A DNA stretch of 64,000 nt from contig NZ_CP045245.1 in the NCBI RefSeq assembly GCF_009720485.1, forward strand, positions 248,001 through 312,000, read 5' to 3'. Shown piece by piece: positions 55,961-64,000 of this stretch (position 1 is the stretch's first letter; every line of letters begins with the position of its first letter). Below the pieces are notes generated by a model. That model was not told the DNA's origin. It did not search any database and saw only the letters and a program-made list of their open reading frames with translations. Source of the DNA: Cellulomonas sp. JZ18. Lineage in GTDB: Bacteria; Actinomycetota; Actinomycetes; Actinomycetales; Cellulomonadaceae. The position numbers and the translations under genes are program-made.

Positions 55961-57361
55961 ATGAAGTCCCAGCGCAGCACCCGGCCCGAGACCGCCCCCG
56001 TCGCGGCCGAGGCCACCGCGTCCGCCCCGCAGGTGGACGCCCCCCGTATCACCGTTCTCGGTACCGGTTACCTCGGTGCGACGCATGCGGTCGCGATGGC
56101 CGAGCTCGGTTTCGACGTGGTCGGTGTGGACACCGACCAGGGCAAGGTCGACGCTCTGCAGGCGGGCAAGGTCCCGTTCTTCGAGCCCGGGCTGCCCGAG
56201 CTGCTGGAGAAGAACCTGGCCACGGGTCGGCTGCGGTTCACCACGGACGTGGCGTCCGCGGTGGCGCAGGGTGATGTGCACTTCGTGTGCGTGGGCACCC
56301 CGCAGCAGCGCACGTCGCACGCGGCGGACCTGCGGTTCGTCGAGGCCGCGACGACGGCGATCGCCCGTCACCTGACGAAGGACGCGGTCATCGTGGGCAA
56401 GTCGACGGTGCCGGTCGGCACCGCGGCGCGTCTGCGTGGGCTGGTCGCGGCCGAGGCCCCGGCGGGCCTGGACGTCGAGCTCGTGTGGAACCCGGAGTTC
56501 CTGCGTGAGGGCAAGGCCGTGCAGGACACGCTGCACCCGGACCGCATCGTGCTCGGCGGGGTGTCCGCCAAGGCCGAGGCGGTCCTGCGTCGGGTCTACG
56601 CGACGCCGATCGCCGAGGGTGCGCCGGTCGTGGTGACCGACCTGCCGACGGCGGAGCTGGTCAAGGTCAGCGCGAACGCGTTCCTGGCGACGAAGATCTC
56701 GTTCATCAACGCGATCGCGGGTGTGTGCGAGGCCGCGGGTGCGGACGTGACGGTCCTGGCCGACGCGCTGGGTCACGACGTGCGCATCGGGCGGCAGTTC
56801 CTCGATGCCGGTCTCGGCTTCGGTGGGGGCTGCCTGCCCAAGGACATCCGGGCGCTGATGCACCGGGCGAACGAGCTGGGTGCCTACCGGGCGACGGCGC
56901 TGCTGCAGCAGGTCGACGAGATCAACATGGGTCAGCGTGAGCGGGTCATCGACCTGGCGCTGGAGGCCTGCGACGGGTCGGTCCTGAACAAGCGGATCGG
57001 TGTGCTCGGTGCGGCGTTCAAGCCGCTGACCGACGACGTGCGTGACAGCCCGGCGCTGAACGTGGCCGCGGCGCTGCACCTGCGTGGTGCGCAGGTCACG
57101 GTCTACGACCCCGAGGCCGGTGACACCGCCCGTCGCCTGTTCCCGACGCTGTCCTACGCGACCGGTGTCGAGGAGGCCGTCGAGGGCGCCGACGTCGTCC
57201 TCGTCCTGACCGAGTGGGACGAGTTCCTGCAGGCGGACGCGGCGCGGCTCGCGCCGATCGCGAACCACGCGAAGATCATCGACGCCCGCGGCAAGCTCTC
57301 CGCGGACGCCTGGCGCGCCGCCGGGTGGCAGTTCACGGGTCTGGGCCGCACGGCCGCCTGA
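55961..57361 (+). CDS. UDP-glucose 6-dehydrogenase, copy 1
   Basis: Enzyme of 466 residues that oxidises UDP-glucose to UDP-glucuronate with NAD. Rossmann motif GTGYLGATHA follows a unique N-terminal tail of about 27 residues. STVPVGTA, WNPEFLREG, the central-domain Lys region and the catalytic Cys291 in FGGGCLPKD are all present, as is the C-terminal AFKPLTDDVRDSP. Start ATG 55961 has CAGGAG upstream. Bases 56041-57233 are nearly identical to copy 2 and use more GGT/CGT codons than neighbours. Confidence 0.95.
   Translation: MKSQRSTRPETAPVAAEATASAPQVDAPRITVLGTGYLGATHAVAMAELGFDVVGVDTDQGKVDALQAGKVPFFEPGLPELLEKNLATGRLRFTTDVASAVAQGDVHFVCVGTPQQRTSHAADLRFVEAATTAIARHLTKDAVIVGKSTVPVGTAARLRGLVAAEAPAGLDVELVWNPEFLREGKAVQDTLHPDRIVLGGVSAKAEAVLRRVYATPIAEGAPVVVTDLPTAELVKVSANAFLATKISFINAIAGVCEAAGADVTVLADALGHDVRIGRQFLDAGLGFGGGCLPKDIRALMHRANELGAYRATALLQQVDEINMGQRERVIDLALEACDGSVLNKRIGVLGAAFKPLTDDVRDSPALNVAAALHLRGAQVTVYDPEAGDTARRLFPTLSYATGVEEAVEGADVVLVLTEWDEFLQADAARLAPIANHAKIIDARGKLSADAWRAAGWQFTGLGRTAA
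56041..57233 (+). repeat. near-identical dehydrogenase segment, copy 1 of 2
   Basis: 1193 bases repeated at 61681-62873 in direct orientation, exactly 5640 bases away. I count three differences (56416, 56613, 56734). Both edges are abrupt: bases 56040 and 57234 onward do not match. Consistent with recent gene conversion. Confidence 0.95.
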
Positions 57362-57378
57362 CCCGTCGCACGACCGCG

Positions 57379-57426
57379 AACGCGCGGTCCGGCTCCTCAC
57401 GTCTCCGAGGGGCCGGGCCGCGCGTT
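57379..57426 (+). terminator. hairpin after dehydrogenase copy 1
   Basis: Arms AACGCGCGGTCCGGC and GCCGGGCCGCGCGTT pair over 15 bases with one mismatch and an 18-base loop, followed by TTCG. It starts 18 bases after the stop and closes cassette 1. Confidence 0.6.
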
Positions 57427-57872
57427 TCGTGTTTCCCGGGATGCCGGTCGCGGGTGAGCGGGTCTCCCGGGGCGACCGACTGGTGAGACGGGTGCGCTCC
57501 CACGCCGGTGCAGAACGGTCGAACTGGACATTCGTCACGAAGTGGCGCTGACCAGCGCGTTGACCCGATTTGTCCTGTCTGCCCAGGACAAATGTCCAGA
57601 ATGACCGTTCACAGGAAGTTTGCCGGAATGGCTTTCGCGGCGTGCTGCAGCGCGGGCATGGTGGCACCACCCCCGACCGGCAGCGCCGCATCCAGCGGCG
57701 CGGCGGCAACGCACGGTGCACGGACACCCGGAGAGCTCCCGGGTGCCGCCGTGGTCCCGGTCGATCCGGCCTCGAGGCCCGACCGCAGGACTGGGTCGGG
57801 CCTCCGGCCCCTGCTCCTGCTGTGCGCCGATGACGCCGTCCAGCTCATCCGTACCGGCCCGCCAGGAGACTC
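57427..57872 (+). promoter_or_regulatory. leader/promoter region of exopolysaccharide cassette 2
   Basis: No gene is seen in this gap. A 10-base inverted repeat ATTTGTCCTG/CAGGACAAAT (57568-57577, 57584-57593) overlaps the pair GGAC-N4-GTCC (57586-57597), which also occurs before cassette 1. TTGACC at 57560 could be a -35. The block 57559-57626 aligns with 52245-52313, including CCGTT-AC-GG-A-TTT. About 275 bases of leader follow before the ATG. A small ATG frame from 57601 has no support. Confidence 0.6.
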
Positions 57873-59438
57873 ATGTTCATCTTCATCCTCCAGCTTCGGC
57901 ACATGCTCGAGGGTCAGAACGAGATCTACCTCTTCGCCGTCTTCTCCACCCTCGTCTGGGCGCTGTGGGTCCTCAAGGTCGTGCTGTCGCGGCGGTACCG
58001 CCCCGCGACGGCCCCCTACGAGGTCAGCACGTCCGTCGTCGTCCCCGTCGTGGACGAGCCCCTCGACCTCTTCCGCGACGTGCTGCGCCGCATCGTCGAC
58101 CAGCGCCCGGACGAGGTGATCGTCGTCATCAACGGCGCCGCCAACCCCGGCCTCGAGGCGGTCTGCGACGAGTTCGCGCCCCTCGTGCGGCGCACGCACA
58201 CCCCGGTCCCGGGCAAGCGCAACGCGGTGCGCATCGGGACGCAGATGTCGCGGGGCGAGATCACCGTCCTCGTCGACTCCGACACGGTCTGGACGGACCG
58301 CACGCTCGCCGAGCTGGTCAAGCCGTTCGCCGACCCGTCGGTCGGCGGCGTCACGACCCGCCAGCGCATCCTCGAGCCGACGCGCTCGTGGATCACGCGC
58401 TGGGCCGACTGGCTCGAGAACACGCGCGCCCTCTACTCGATGCCGGCGCAGTCCGTCCTGGGGCAGGTCGGCTGCCTGCCGGGCCGCACCATCGCGTTCC
58501 GCCGGCGGATCCTCATGCAGGTCATGGACGCCTTCATGACGGAGAAGTTCCTCGGGGTGTTCCTCGAGGTCTCCGACGACCGGACGCTGACGAACCTCAC
58601 GCTGAAGGCCGGCTACCGGACGGTGTACCAGTACACGAGCCTGGTCTACACCGACGCCCCGCTGAAGATCCGCAAGCTCGCGAAGCAGCAGCTGCGCTGG
58701 GCGCGCGGGTCGCAGTACAACACCCTGCGGATGCTGCCCTGGATGGTCGGGCACGCGCCGGTCCTGGCGATCTTCTTCATCACCGACATCCTGCTGCCGT
58801 TCCTGCTGTTCGGGACGATCGCGGGCTGGGTGTACCGCGCGGTCTCCGGCACGGGCGTGAACCTCTACGAGGCGATCCTCGAGAGCACGACGCGGCTCGA
58901 GGGCTGGGCCTGGGTGGTCGGTCTCATGATCGTCTCGTCGGTGCTCTCCATGGCGATCCGGCAGATCCGGCACCTGCAGGAGAAGCCCTCGGACTTCTTC
59001 CGCCTGCCGCTGTTCATCATCGTCTCGACGCTCTTCCTGATGCCGATCCGGCTCGTCGGGTTCTTCCGCATGGCCCACGCCGCCGGCTGGGGCACCCGCG
59101 CCGGGGCGTACTCGGGAGGTGCCGAGCACGCCGTGCCGGACGCCGACCTCATGGCCGAGCTGGAGCGCGTGGACGACGCCGACGCACCCGTCGACCTCGT
59201 CGACCGCACACCTCCCGGCGGCACGCCCGTGGTCGCAGGCGCCGTCACGACCCCGGCGGGCACGGCCCCGGCCGGCACGTCCACGGCCGCCGCGCGCCTC
59301 GCGCTGCGCAGCCGCGCGCGCCAGCGCGCCCAGGTGGCCGGTGCGCTCCCCGCGCGCCGGCGGCCGAACCCCCTGGCTCTCGTCCCCTACGCGATCGGAC
59401 TGGTGATGTTCTCGGTGATGGCGGTGTTCTATGTCTGA
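57873..59438 (+). CDS. processive family-2 glycosyltransferase, hyaluronan/cellulose synthase-like, copy 2
   Basis: Paralogue of the synthase at 52573, 521 residues with the same helix plan and motifs (DSDTVW, VSDDRTLTN, QQLRWARGS). In the first 60 residues I count ten substitutions relative to copy 1; the linker before the last helix is longer and unrelated (TPPGGTPVVAGAV region). ATG 57873 follows AGGAGA. The last codons overlap the next ATG exactly as in cassette 1 (ATGTCTGA). Confidence 0.9.
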   Translation: MFIFILQLRHMLEGQNEIYLFAVFSTLVWALWVLKVVLSRRYRPATAPYEVSTSVVVPVVDEPLDLFRDVLRRIVDQRPDEVIVVINGAANPGLEAVCDEFAPLVRRTHTPVPGKRNAVRIGTQMSRGEITVLVDSDTVWTDRTLAELVKPFADPSVGGVTTRQRILEPTRSWITRWADWLENTRALYSMPAQSVLGQVGCLPGRTIAFRRRILMQVMDAFMTEKFLGVFLEVSDDRTLTNLTLKAGYRTVYQYTSLVYTDAPLKIRKLAKQQLRWARGSQYNTLRMLPWMVGHAPVLAIFFITDILLPFLLFGTIAGWVYRAVSGTGVNLYEAILESTTRLEGWAWVVGLMIVSSVLSMAIRQIRHLQEKPSDFFRLPLFIIVSTLFLMPIRLVGFFRMAHAAGWGTRAGAYSGGAEHAVPDADLMAELERVDDADAPVDLVDRTPPGGTPVVAGAVTTPAGTAPAGTSTAAARLALRSRARQRAQVAGALPARRRPNPLALVPYAIGLVMFSVMAVFYV

Positions 59439-61392
59439 GCGCACGAGCAGGCACTGGTGGACGCTGACGGGCCGGCTCGGTCTCGTCGCGCGGACCGCGG
59501 CGCTCGTCGTCGCGCTCGCGCTGGGCGTCGTCACGGGGATCGTGTGGCTCTCGCCGTCCGAGGCCACGCCGACCGCCAAGAGCGAGCTGGAGAAGCAGCT
59601 CGAGCAGGAGAACGCGGACCTGCGCGCGATCCTCGCGGACCGGGAGGACGAGCTCGCCGCCCTGGAGCGCTCGCAGGGCAAGGCCAAGGCGGAGCGCGCC
59701 GCGGCCGCCGAGCGGGGACGTGAGAAGGGGGCCGCCGAGAAGGCCGCCGCGAAGGCCGCCGAGGAGCGCGGCAGGCAGAAGGCCGCCGCCGAGAAGGCCG
59801 CGGCGGCCGAGCGCGGCAAGCAGAAGGCCGCCGCCGAGAAGGCGGCCGCCGCGGCCCGGGGCCGCGACAAGGCGGCCGCGGACCGTGCCGCCGCCGCCCG
59901 GCGCGCGGCGCAGAAGGCCTCGCTGGAGAAGCAGCACGCCGCCGCCGTCGGCGCGCTCGAGGCGGCCCGGCGGGCGGCGGAGCAGGCGGCGCGCGAGCGC
60001 GACGCCCAGAAGGCGCGTGGCGACGACCTGAGCAACCAGGTCAACAACCCCGCGCCCCGGCCGCCGGCGCCGCCGAAGCCCCGCCCGGTCACGCCGACGC
60101 TCGACGAGCTGCGCACGCCGCAGGACCGCTACTTCGGGCTGTACACGACCCAGTCGCCGTTCAACTGGGCGGAGTTCGACGACATCACGCGCAAGGTGCA
60201 GGCCGTCCCGGACATGTCCGGGTACTTCCAGGGCTGGGACGGCGACTTCCGCCCCGACGCCGTCACGCGCTCGTGGGAGAAGGGGATGCTCCCGCTGCTC
60301 ACGTGGGAGTCGCGCCCGATGCTCGCGGCGAACGACCAGGCGGTGGACCCGGACTACTCGCTGCCCGTGATCCTCGGCGGCAGGTACGACGAGTACCTGC
60401 GCAAGTACGCCCGGGACGTCGCCGCCCACGGCATGCCGCTCGCGATCCGCCTCAACCACGAGATGAACGGGTCCTGGTACCCGTGGGGCGAGCGCGAGTG
60501 GGGCGGCGGGCCGCTCAACGGCAACCGCAAGGGCGACTTCGTGAAGGTGTGGCGCCACGTGCACGACATCTTCGAGGAGGAGGGCGCCAACGAGTACGTC
60601 CTGTGGGTCTGGGCGCCGAACATCGTCAACGCGCTGCCCGACTACGCCAAGTACTCGTCGTGGTACATGAAGTCGCTGTACCCGGGCGACGAGTACGTCG
60701 ACTGGGTGGGCCTGTCCGGCTACTTCCGCCCGCCGTACCGCGCGGACCAGACGCCGACCTTCTCCTACACCTACGACCGGTCGCTCAAGCAGCTGCGGGA
60801 GATCGCGCCGTCCAAGCCGATCCTGCTCGCGGAGATCGGCGCCTCGGAGATCGGCAACCAGAAGCCGCAGTGGGTCACGGACCTGTTCGACGCACTGGCC
60901 AGGCCCGAGAACCAGGACATCATCGGCATCGCGTGGTTCCACCACACGGTGACGACGATCAGCCAGGGCCAGCGGGTGACGAACGACTGGCGCATCAACT
61001 CCCGCGCCGACTCGCTCCGCGCGTTCGTCGAGGGGATCCACGACCCCGCTGCCGGGTTCGGGTACGCACCGCTCCCGGCACCGGCGGCCGCGGCCGCCGG
61101 ACCTGCGGACGCCGCACCTGCCGCCGACGCCGCACCCGCGGCTCCCGAGGCGGCACCGGCGCCCGTGTTCGGTCCGCCGACCCCGACGCCCACCGGGACG
61201 CCCACCGGGACACCCCCCGCGACACCGTCCCCGCCCGCCGCGACGCCCCCGGTGCCCGCACCGGCCGTCACGCCGGACCCGGAGCCGGCCCCGGCGCCCG
61301 CGCCGGCGCCGACGGAGACCGTCGCGGTCCTCCGGGCGACGGACGAGCAGTCGCTCGCTCCCGCCGGCGCCACGCCCGCACCCACGCCCTGA
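59431..61392 (+). CDS. membrane-anchored coiled-coil GH26 glycosidase, copy 2
   Basis: Intact type II membrane protein of 653 residues: helix (about 18-38), coiled-coil stalk with repeated RGRxKAAAEKAAA units (about 50-190), GH26 domain and a Pro/Ala/Thr tail of about 110 residues. Acid/base Glu344 is in LNHEMNGSW; nucleophile Glu468 is in LAEIGASEIG. The stalk is about 15 residues longer than in copy 1 and differs in sequence. It shows how copy 1 should end: its stop is well before the dehydrogenase start. Confidence 0.92.
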   Translation: MSERTSRHWWTLTGRLGLVARTAALVVALALGVVTGIVWLSPSEATPTAKSELEKQLEQENADLRAILADREDELAALERSQGKAKAERAAAAERGREKGAAEKAAAKAAEERGRQKAAAEKAAAAERGKQKAAAEKAAAAARGRDKAAADRAAAARRAAQKASLEKQHAAAVGALEAARRAAEQAARERDAQKARGDDLSNQVNNPAPRPPAPPKPRPVTPTLDELRTPQDRYFGLYTTQSPFNWAEFDDITRKVQAVPDMSGYFQGWDGDFRPDAVTRSWEKGMLPLLTWESRPMLAANDQAVDPDYSLPVILGGRYDEYLRKYARDVAAHGMPLAIRLNHEMNGSWYPWGEREWGGGPLNGNRKGDFVKVWRHVHDIFEEEGANEYVLWVWAPNIVNALPDYAKYSSWYMKSLYPGDEYVDWVGLSGYFRPPYRADQTPTFSYTYDRSLKQLREIAPSKPILLAEIGASEIGNQKPQWVTDLFDALARPENQDIIGIAWFHHTVTTISQGQRVTNDWRINSRADSLRAFVEGIHDPAAGFGYAPLPAPAAAAAGPADAAPAADAAPAAPEAAPAPVFGPPTPTPTGTPTGTPPATPSPPAATPPVPAPAVTPDPEPAPAPAPAPTETVAVLRATDEQSLAPAGATPAPTP

Positions 61393-61579
61393 CGGCGACC
61401 AGGGTCTGACGGCGACCCGCCCGGTCGGCCGCGCCGTGCGCGCGGCCGGCCGGGGCGGTCCGGGTGCCCGCACCCCCTCGGGGTGCGCGTACCCCACCGG
61501 ACGCCCGGCGCGTCCCCCCTCGCACCGACGCGGGGCGTCCTCGCGCGCCCCGCGCCCCACCCGTACCCGGAGGCATGCC

Positions 61580-63001
61580 ATGACGACCTCACGCCCCGCC
61601 GCCCGCCTGACGACCGCCCGTCCCGTCGACGCACCCGTCGACGCTCCCGTCGCCGACGCGCCCGCCGCGTCGCCCGACGGCCCCCGTATCACCGTTCTCG
61701 GTACCGGTTACCTCGGTGCGACGCATGCGGTCGCGATGGCCGAGCTCGGTTTCGACGTGGTCGGTGTGGACACCGACCAGGGCAAGGTCGACGCTCTGCA
61801 GGCGGGCAAGGTCCCGTTCTTCGAGCCCGGGCTGCCCGAGCTGCTGGAGAAGAACCTGGCCACGGGTCGGCTGCGGTTCACCACGGACGTGGCGTCCGCG
61901 GTGGCGCAGGGTGATGTGCACTTCGTGTGCGTGGGCACCCCGCAGCAGCGCACGTCGCACGCGGCGGACCTGCGGTTCGTCGAGGCCGCGACGACGGCGA
62001 TCGCCCGTCACCTGACGAAGGACGCGGTCATCGTGGGCAAGTCGACGGTGCCGGTGGGCACCGCGGCGCGTCTGCGTGGGCTGGTCGCGGCCGAGGCCCC
62101 GGCGGGCCTGGACGTCGAGCTCGTGTGGAACCCGGAGTTCCTGCGTGAGGGCAAGGCCGTGCAGGACACGCTGCACCCGGACCGCATCGTGCTCGGCGGG
62201 GTGTCCGCCAAGGCCGAGGCGGTCCTGCGTCGGGTCTACGCGACGCCGATCGGCGAGGGTGCGCCGGTCGTGGTGACCGACCTGCCGACGGCGGAGCTGG
62301 TCAAGGTCAGCGCGAACGCGTTCCTGGCGACGAAGATCTCGTTCATCAACGCGATCGCGGGTGTGTGCGAGGCGGCGGGTGCGGACGTGACGGTCCTGGC
62401 CGACGCGCTGGGTCACGACGTGCGCATCGGGCGGCAGTTCCTCGATGCCGGTCTCGGCTTCGGTGGGGGCTGCCTGCCCAAGGACATCCGGGCGCTGATG
62501 CACCGGGCGAACGAGCTGGGTGCCTACCGGGCGACGGCGCTGCTGCAGCAGGTCGACGAGATCAACATGGGTCAGCGTGAGCGGGTCATCGACCTGGCGC
62601 TGGAGGCCTGCGACGGGTCGGTCCTGAACAAGCGGATCGGTGTGCTCGGTGCGGCGTTCAAGCCGCTGACCGACGACGTGCGTGACAGCCCGGCGCTGAA
62701 CGTGGCCGCGGCGCTGCACCTGCGTGGTGCGCAGGTCACGGTCTACGACCCCGAGGCCGGTGACACCGCCCGTCGCCTGTTCCCGACGCTGTCCTACGCG
62801 ACCGGTGTCGAGGAGGCCGTCGAGGGCGCCGACGTCGTCCTCGTCCTGACCGAGTGGGACGAGTTCCTGCAGGCCGACCCCGCCGCGCTCGCGCCGCTCA
62901 CCCACACGCCGCGCGTGATCGACGCGCGCGGCAAGCTCTCGGCCGCGCGCTGGCGTGACGCGGGCTGGCGCTTCACGGGTCTGGGGCGCGCCGCCGCCTG
63001 A
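61580..63001 (+). CDS. UDP-glucose 6-dehydrogenase, copy 2
   Basis: Enzyme of 473 residues with catalytic Cys298 in FGGGCLPKD. Between the N-terminal tail (about 34 residues, Ala/Pro/Asp-rich, different from copy 1) and residue about 430 the protein differs from copy 1 by a single residue (ATPIGEGAP against ATPIAEGAP); the last about 40 residues differ more. ATG 61580 is behind GGAGG. It lies 187 bases after the GH26 stop. Confidence 0.95.
   Translation: MTTSRPAARLTTARPVDAPVDAPVADAPAASPDGPRITVLGTGYLGATHAVAMAELGFDVVGVDTDQGKVDALQAGKVPFFEPGLPELLEKNLATGRLRFTTDVASAVAQGDVHFVCVGTPQQRTSHAADLRFVEAATTAIARHLTKDAVIVGKSTVPVGTAARLRGLVAAEAPAGLDVELVWNPEFLREGKAVQDTLHPDRIVLGGVSAKAEAVLRRVYATPIGEGAPVVVTDLPTAELVKVSANAFLATKISFINAIAGVCEAAGADVTVLADALGHDVRIGRQFLDAGLGFGGGCLPKDIRALMHRANELGAYRATALLQQVDEINMGQRERVIDLALEACDGSVLNKRIGVLGAAFKPLTDDVRDSPALNVAAALHLRGAQVTVYDPEAGDTARRLFPTLSYATGVEEAVEGADVVLVLTEWDEFLQADPAALAPLTHTPRVIDARGKLSAARWRDAGWRFTGLGRAAA
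61681..62873 (+). repeat. near-identical dehydrogenase segment, copy 2 of 2
   Basis: Direct repeat of 56041-57233 with three differences. The flanking bases on both sides do not align with copy 1. Confidence 0.95.
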
Positions 63002-63017
63002 CCCCCAGGACGCGGGG

Positions 63018-63055
63018 GTGCGGTCCAGCCCGGTCCCCGCGGGGCTGGACCGCAC
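63018..63055. terminator. hairpin terminator after dehydrogenase copy 2
   Basis: Perfect 14-base stem GTGCGGTCCAGCCC/GGGCTGGACCGCAC with a ten-base loop, 16 bases after the stop. Confidence 0.7.
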
Positions 63056-63094
63056 ACCCGCCACGACGTCCGCGTGCGCGCGCGCGTGACGCAC

Positions 63095-63130
63095 CGAGGG
63101 CCCGATCACGTGCCGGTGGTCGGGCCCTCG
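63095..63130. terminator. hairpin terminator shared with convergent phosphoglucomutase
   Basis: Arms CGAGGGCCCGATCAC and GTGGTCGGGCCCTCG pair over 15 bases with one mismatch and a six-base loop, 36 bases after the phosphoglucomutase stop on the minus strand. Confidence 0.7.
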
Positions 63131-63165
63131 TGTGTGCCCGGGGATCGTTGCCCCGGGCGACGCGG

Positions 63166-64000
63166 TCAGCCGCCCAGCGCGTCCGCCACGACCTGCTTCG
63201 CCTCCTCCTGCACCCGCTGCAGGTGCTCGGGGGAGACGAACGACTCGGCGTAGATCTTGTAGACGTCCTCCGTGCCGGACGGGCGTGCGGCGAACCACGC
63301 GTTCTCGGTCGTCACCTTGAGCCCGCCGATCGCCGCACCGTTGCCCGGCGCGGCCGTCAGCCGGGCGGTGATCGGCTCGCCCGCGAGCTCGGTCGCCGTG
63401 ACCTGCTCGGCCGACAGCGCCGCGAGCGTCGCCTTCTGCTCGCGCGTGGCGGCGGCGTCGACGCGGGCGTAGTACGACTCGCCGAACCGCTCGACGAGCT
63501 CGGCGTGGTGCTGGGACGGGCTGCGCCCGGTCGTCGCGAGGATCTCCGAGGCGAGCAGCGCCGGCAGGATGCCGTCCTTGTCGGTGGTCCACACGGTGCC
63601 GTCCGTGCGCAGGAACGACGCGCCCGCCGACTCCTCGCCGCCGAACCCGACGGAGCCGTCGACGAGCCCCGGCACGAACCACTTGAACCCGACCGGGACC
63701 TCGAGCAGCCGTCGGCCCAGCGCGCCGGCCACGCGGTCGATGAGCGAGGACGAGACGAGCGTCTTGCCGATGGCGGCGCCCTCGGGCCAGCCCGGGCGCG
63801 CACCGCCGTAGAGGTAGGAGATGGCGACGGCGAGGTAGTGGTTCGGGTTCATCAGGCCCGCGTCGGGCGTGACGATGCCGTGGCGGTCCGAGTCGGCGTC
63901 GTTGCCCGTGGCGATGTCGAACGGTGCGCTGCCGCCCGCGCCGGGGCGCATCCGCTCGAGCAGGGAGGCCATCGCGTACGGCGACGAGCAGTCCATGCGG
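63166..64000 (-). CDS. pgm: phosphoglucomutase, C-terminal part (cut by window edge)
   Basis: C-terminal about 278 residues of an alpha-D-phosphohexomutase; the start is beyond the right edge. Visible are the metal loop DADSDRHG, the sugar-binding loop [14 protein letters not shown] and the phosphate-binding loop [17 protein letters not shown], which together identify the glucose-specific phosphoglucomutase group. It converts glucose-6-phosphate to glucose-1-phosphate, the precursor of UDP-glucose, and so could feed the two dehydrogenase/synthase cassettes it faces. Confidence 0.95.
   Translation of the reverse strand, partial: RMDCSSPYAMASLLERMRPGAGGSAPFDIATGNDADSDRHGIVTPDAGLMNPNHYLAVAISYLYGGARPGWPEGAAIGKTLVSSSLIDRVAGALGRRLLEVPVGFKWFVPGLVDGSVGFGGEESAGASFLRTDGTVWTTDKDGILPALLASEILATTGRSPSQHHAELVERFGESYYARVDAAATREQKATLAALSAEQVTATELAGEPITARLTAAPGNGAAIGGLKVTTENAWFAARPSGTEDVYKIYAESFVSPEHLQRVQEEAKQVVADALGG

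Noticed and set aside
54071..57361. A 1096-residue GH26-UDP-glucose dehydrogenase fusion protein
   Set aside because: The junction is out-of-frame nonsense that one added C repairs, and the second cassette has the two genes separate.
57601..57833. Small signal-peptide-like frame starting MTVHRKFAG before synthase copy 2
   Set aside because: The matching region before copy 1 has no such frame (it stops within a few codons), there is no ribosome site, and the bases belong to the conserved regulatory block.

Overview
The window is very GC-rich with G/C-ending codons, many GTG starts and long shadow ORFs on both strands, which points to a high-GC actinobacterium. The secreted GH10 xylanase with a CBM2-type module, the CE1-like esterase with a WxL-type surface domain, and the sugar ABC transporter under a LacI regulator fit a polysaccharide degrader such as Cellulomonas or a close relative. 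This assignment is inferred from gene content, not from a marker gene. I see no rRNA, tRNA, insertion sequence, phage or CRISPR array.

Layout. 1-4.6 kb: HNH-like nuclease end, a ThrE-type exporter broken by two frameshifts, an M50 protease coupled to a DUF2993 protein, and a small membrane protein. 4.6-12.4 kb, mostly minus strand: sbcCD, a STAS protein, a YbaK-type deacylase, a proline-rich membrane protein and an ABC-F ATPase. 12.6-23.4 kb: serine hydrolase, DUF1361 protein flanked by two paralogous small membrane proteins, divergent MerR/RidA pair sharing an operator, the large helicase HrpA, a PIN-like protein, a saccharopine dehydrogenase-like enzyme and a DinB/MDMPI-type protein. 23.4-35.6 kb: CPA1 antiporter, APC permease, YtxH-like protein, frameshifted PepSY membrane protein, gluconokinase, CorA channel, MFS exporter and two divergent PQQ-type propeller proteins. 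35.7-46.2 kb: a xylan-utilisation locus (LacI regulator, double-module esterase, DUF916 partner, sugar ABC transporter, GH10 xylanase). 46.3-52.1 kb: CmtR-like ArsR repressor with a CDF exporter, a phosphotransferase, DUF2231 protein, MFS transporter, secreted protein and GNAT-like protein. 52.1-64 kb: two tandem copies of a three-gene cassette followed by a convergent phosphoglucomutase.

How the genes work together. In the xylan locus five 18-bp operator-like palindromes with a central CpG (consensus TCTACAWCGWT) lie before the esterase, the transporter operon and the xylanase, so one regulator, most simply the adjacent LacI protein, probably controls the regulon. In the last 12 kb each cassette encodes a processive family-2 glycosyltransferase of the hyaluronan/cellulose synthase type, a membrane-anchored coiled-coil GH26 glycosidase and a UDP-glucose 6-dehydrogenase. 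With the neighbouring phosphoglucomutase this suggests synthase-dependent production of a glucuronic-acid-containing exopolysaccharide, in duplicate. The two dehydrogenase genes share about 1.19 kb that is almost identical, with abrupt edges, while the rest of the cassettes has diverged: a clear sign of gene conversion.

Quality caution. Four coding breaks (two in the ThrE gene, one in the PepSY gene, one in the first GH26 gene) are all repaired by adding one base to a short G or C run. This looks like systematic homopolymer under-calling in the assembly. One of these breaks creates a spurious in-frame GH26-dehydrogenase fusion.
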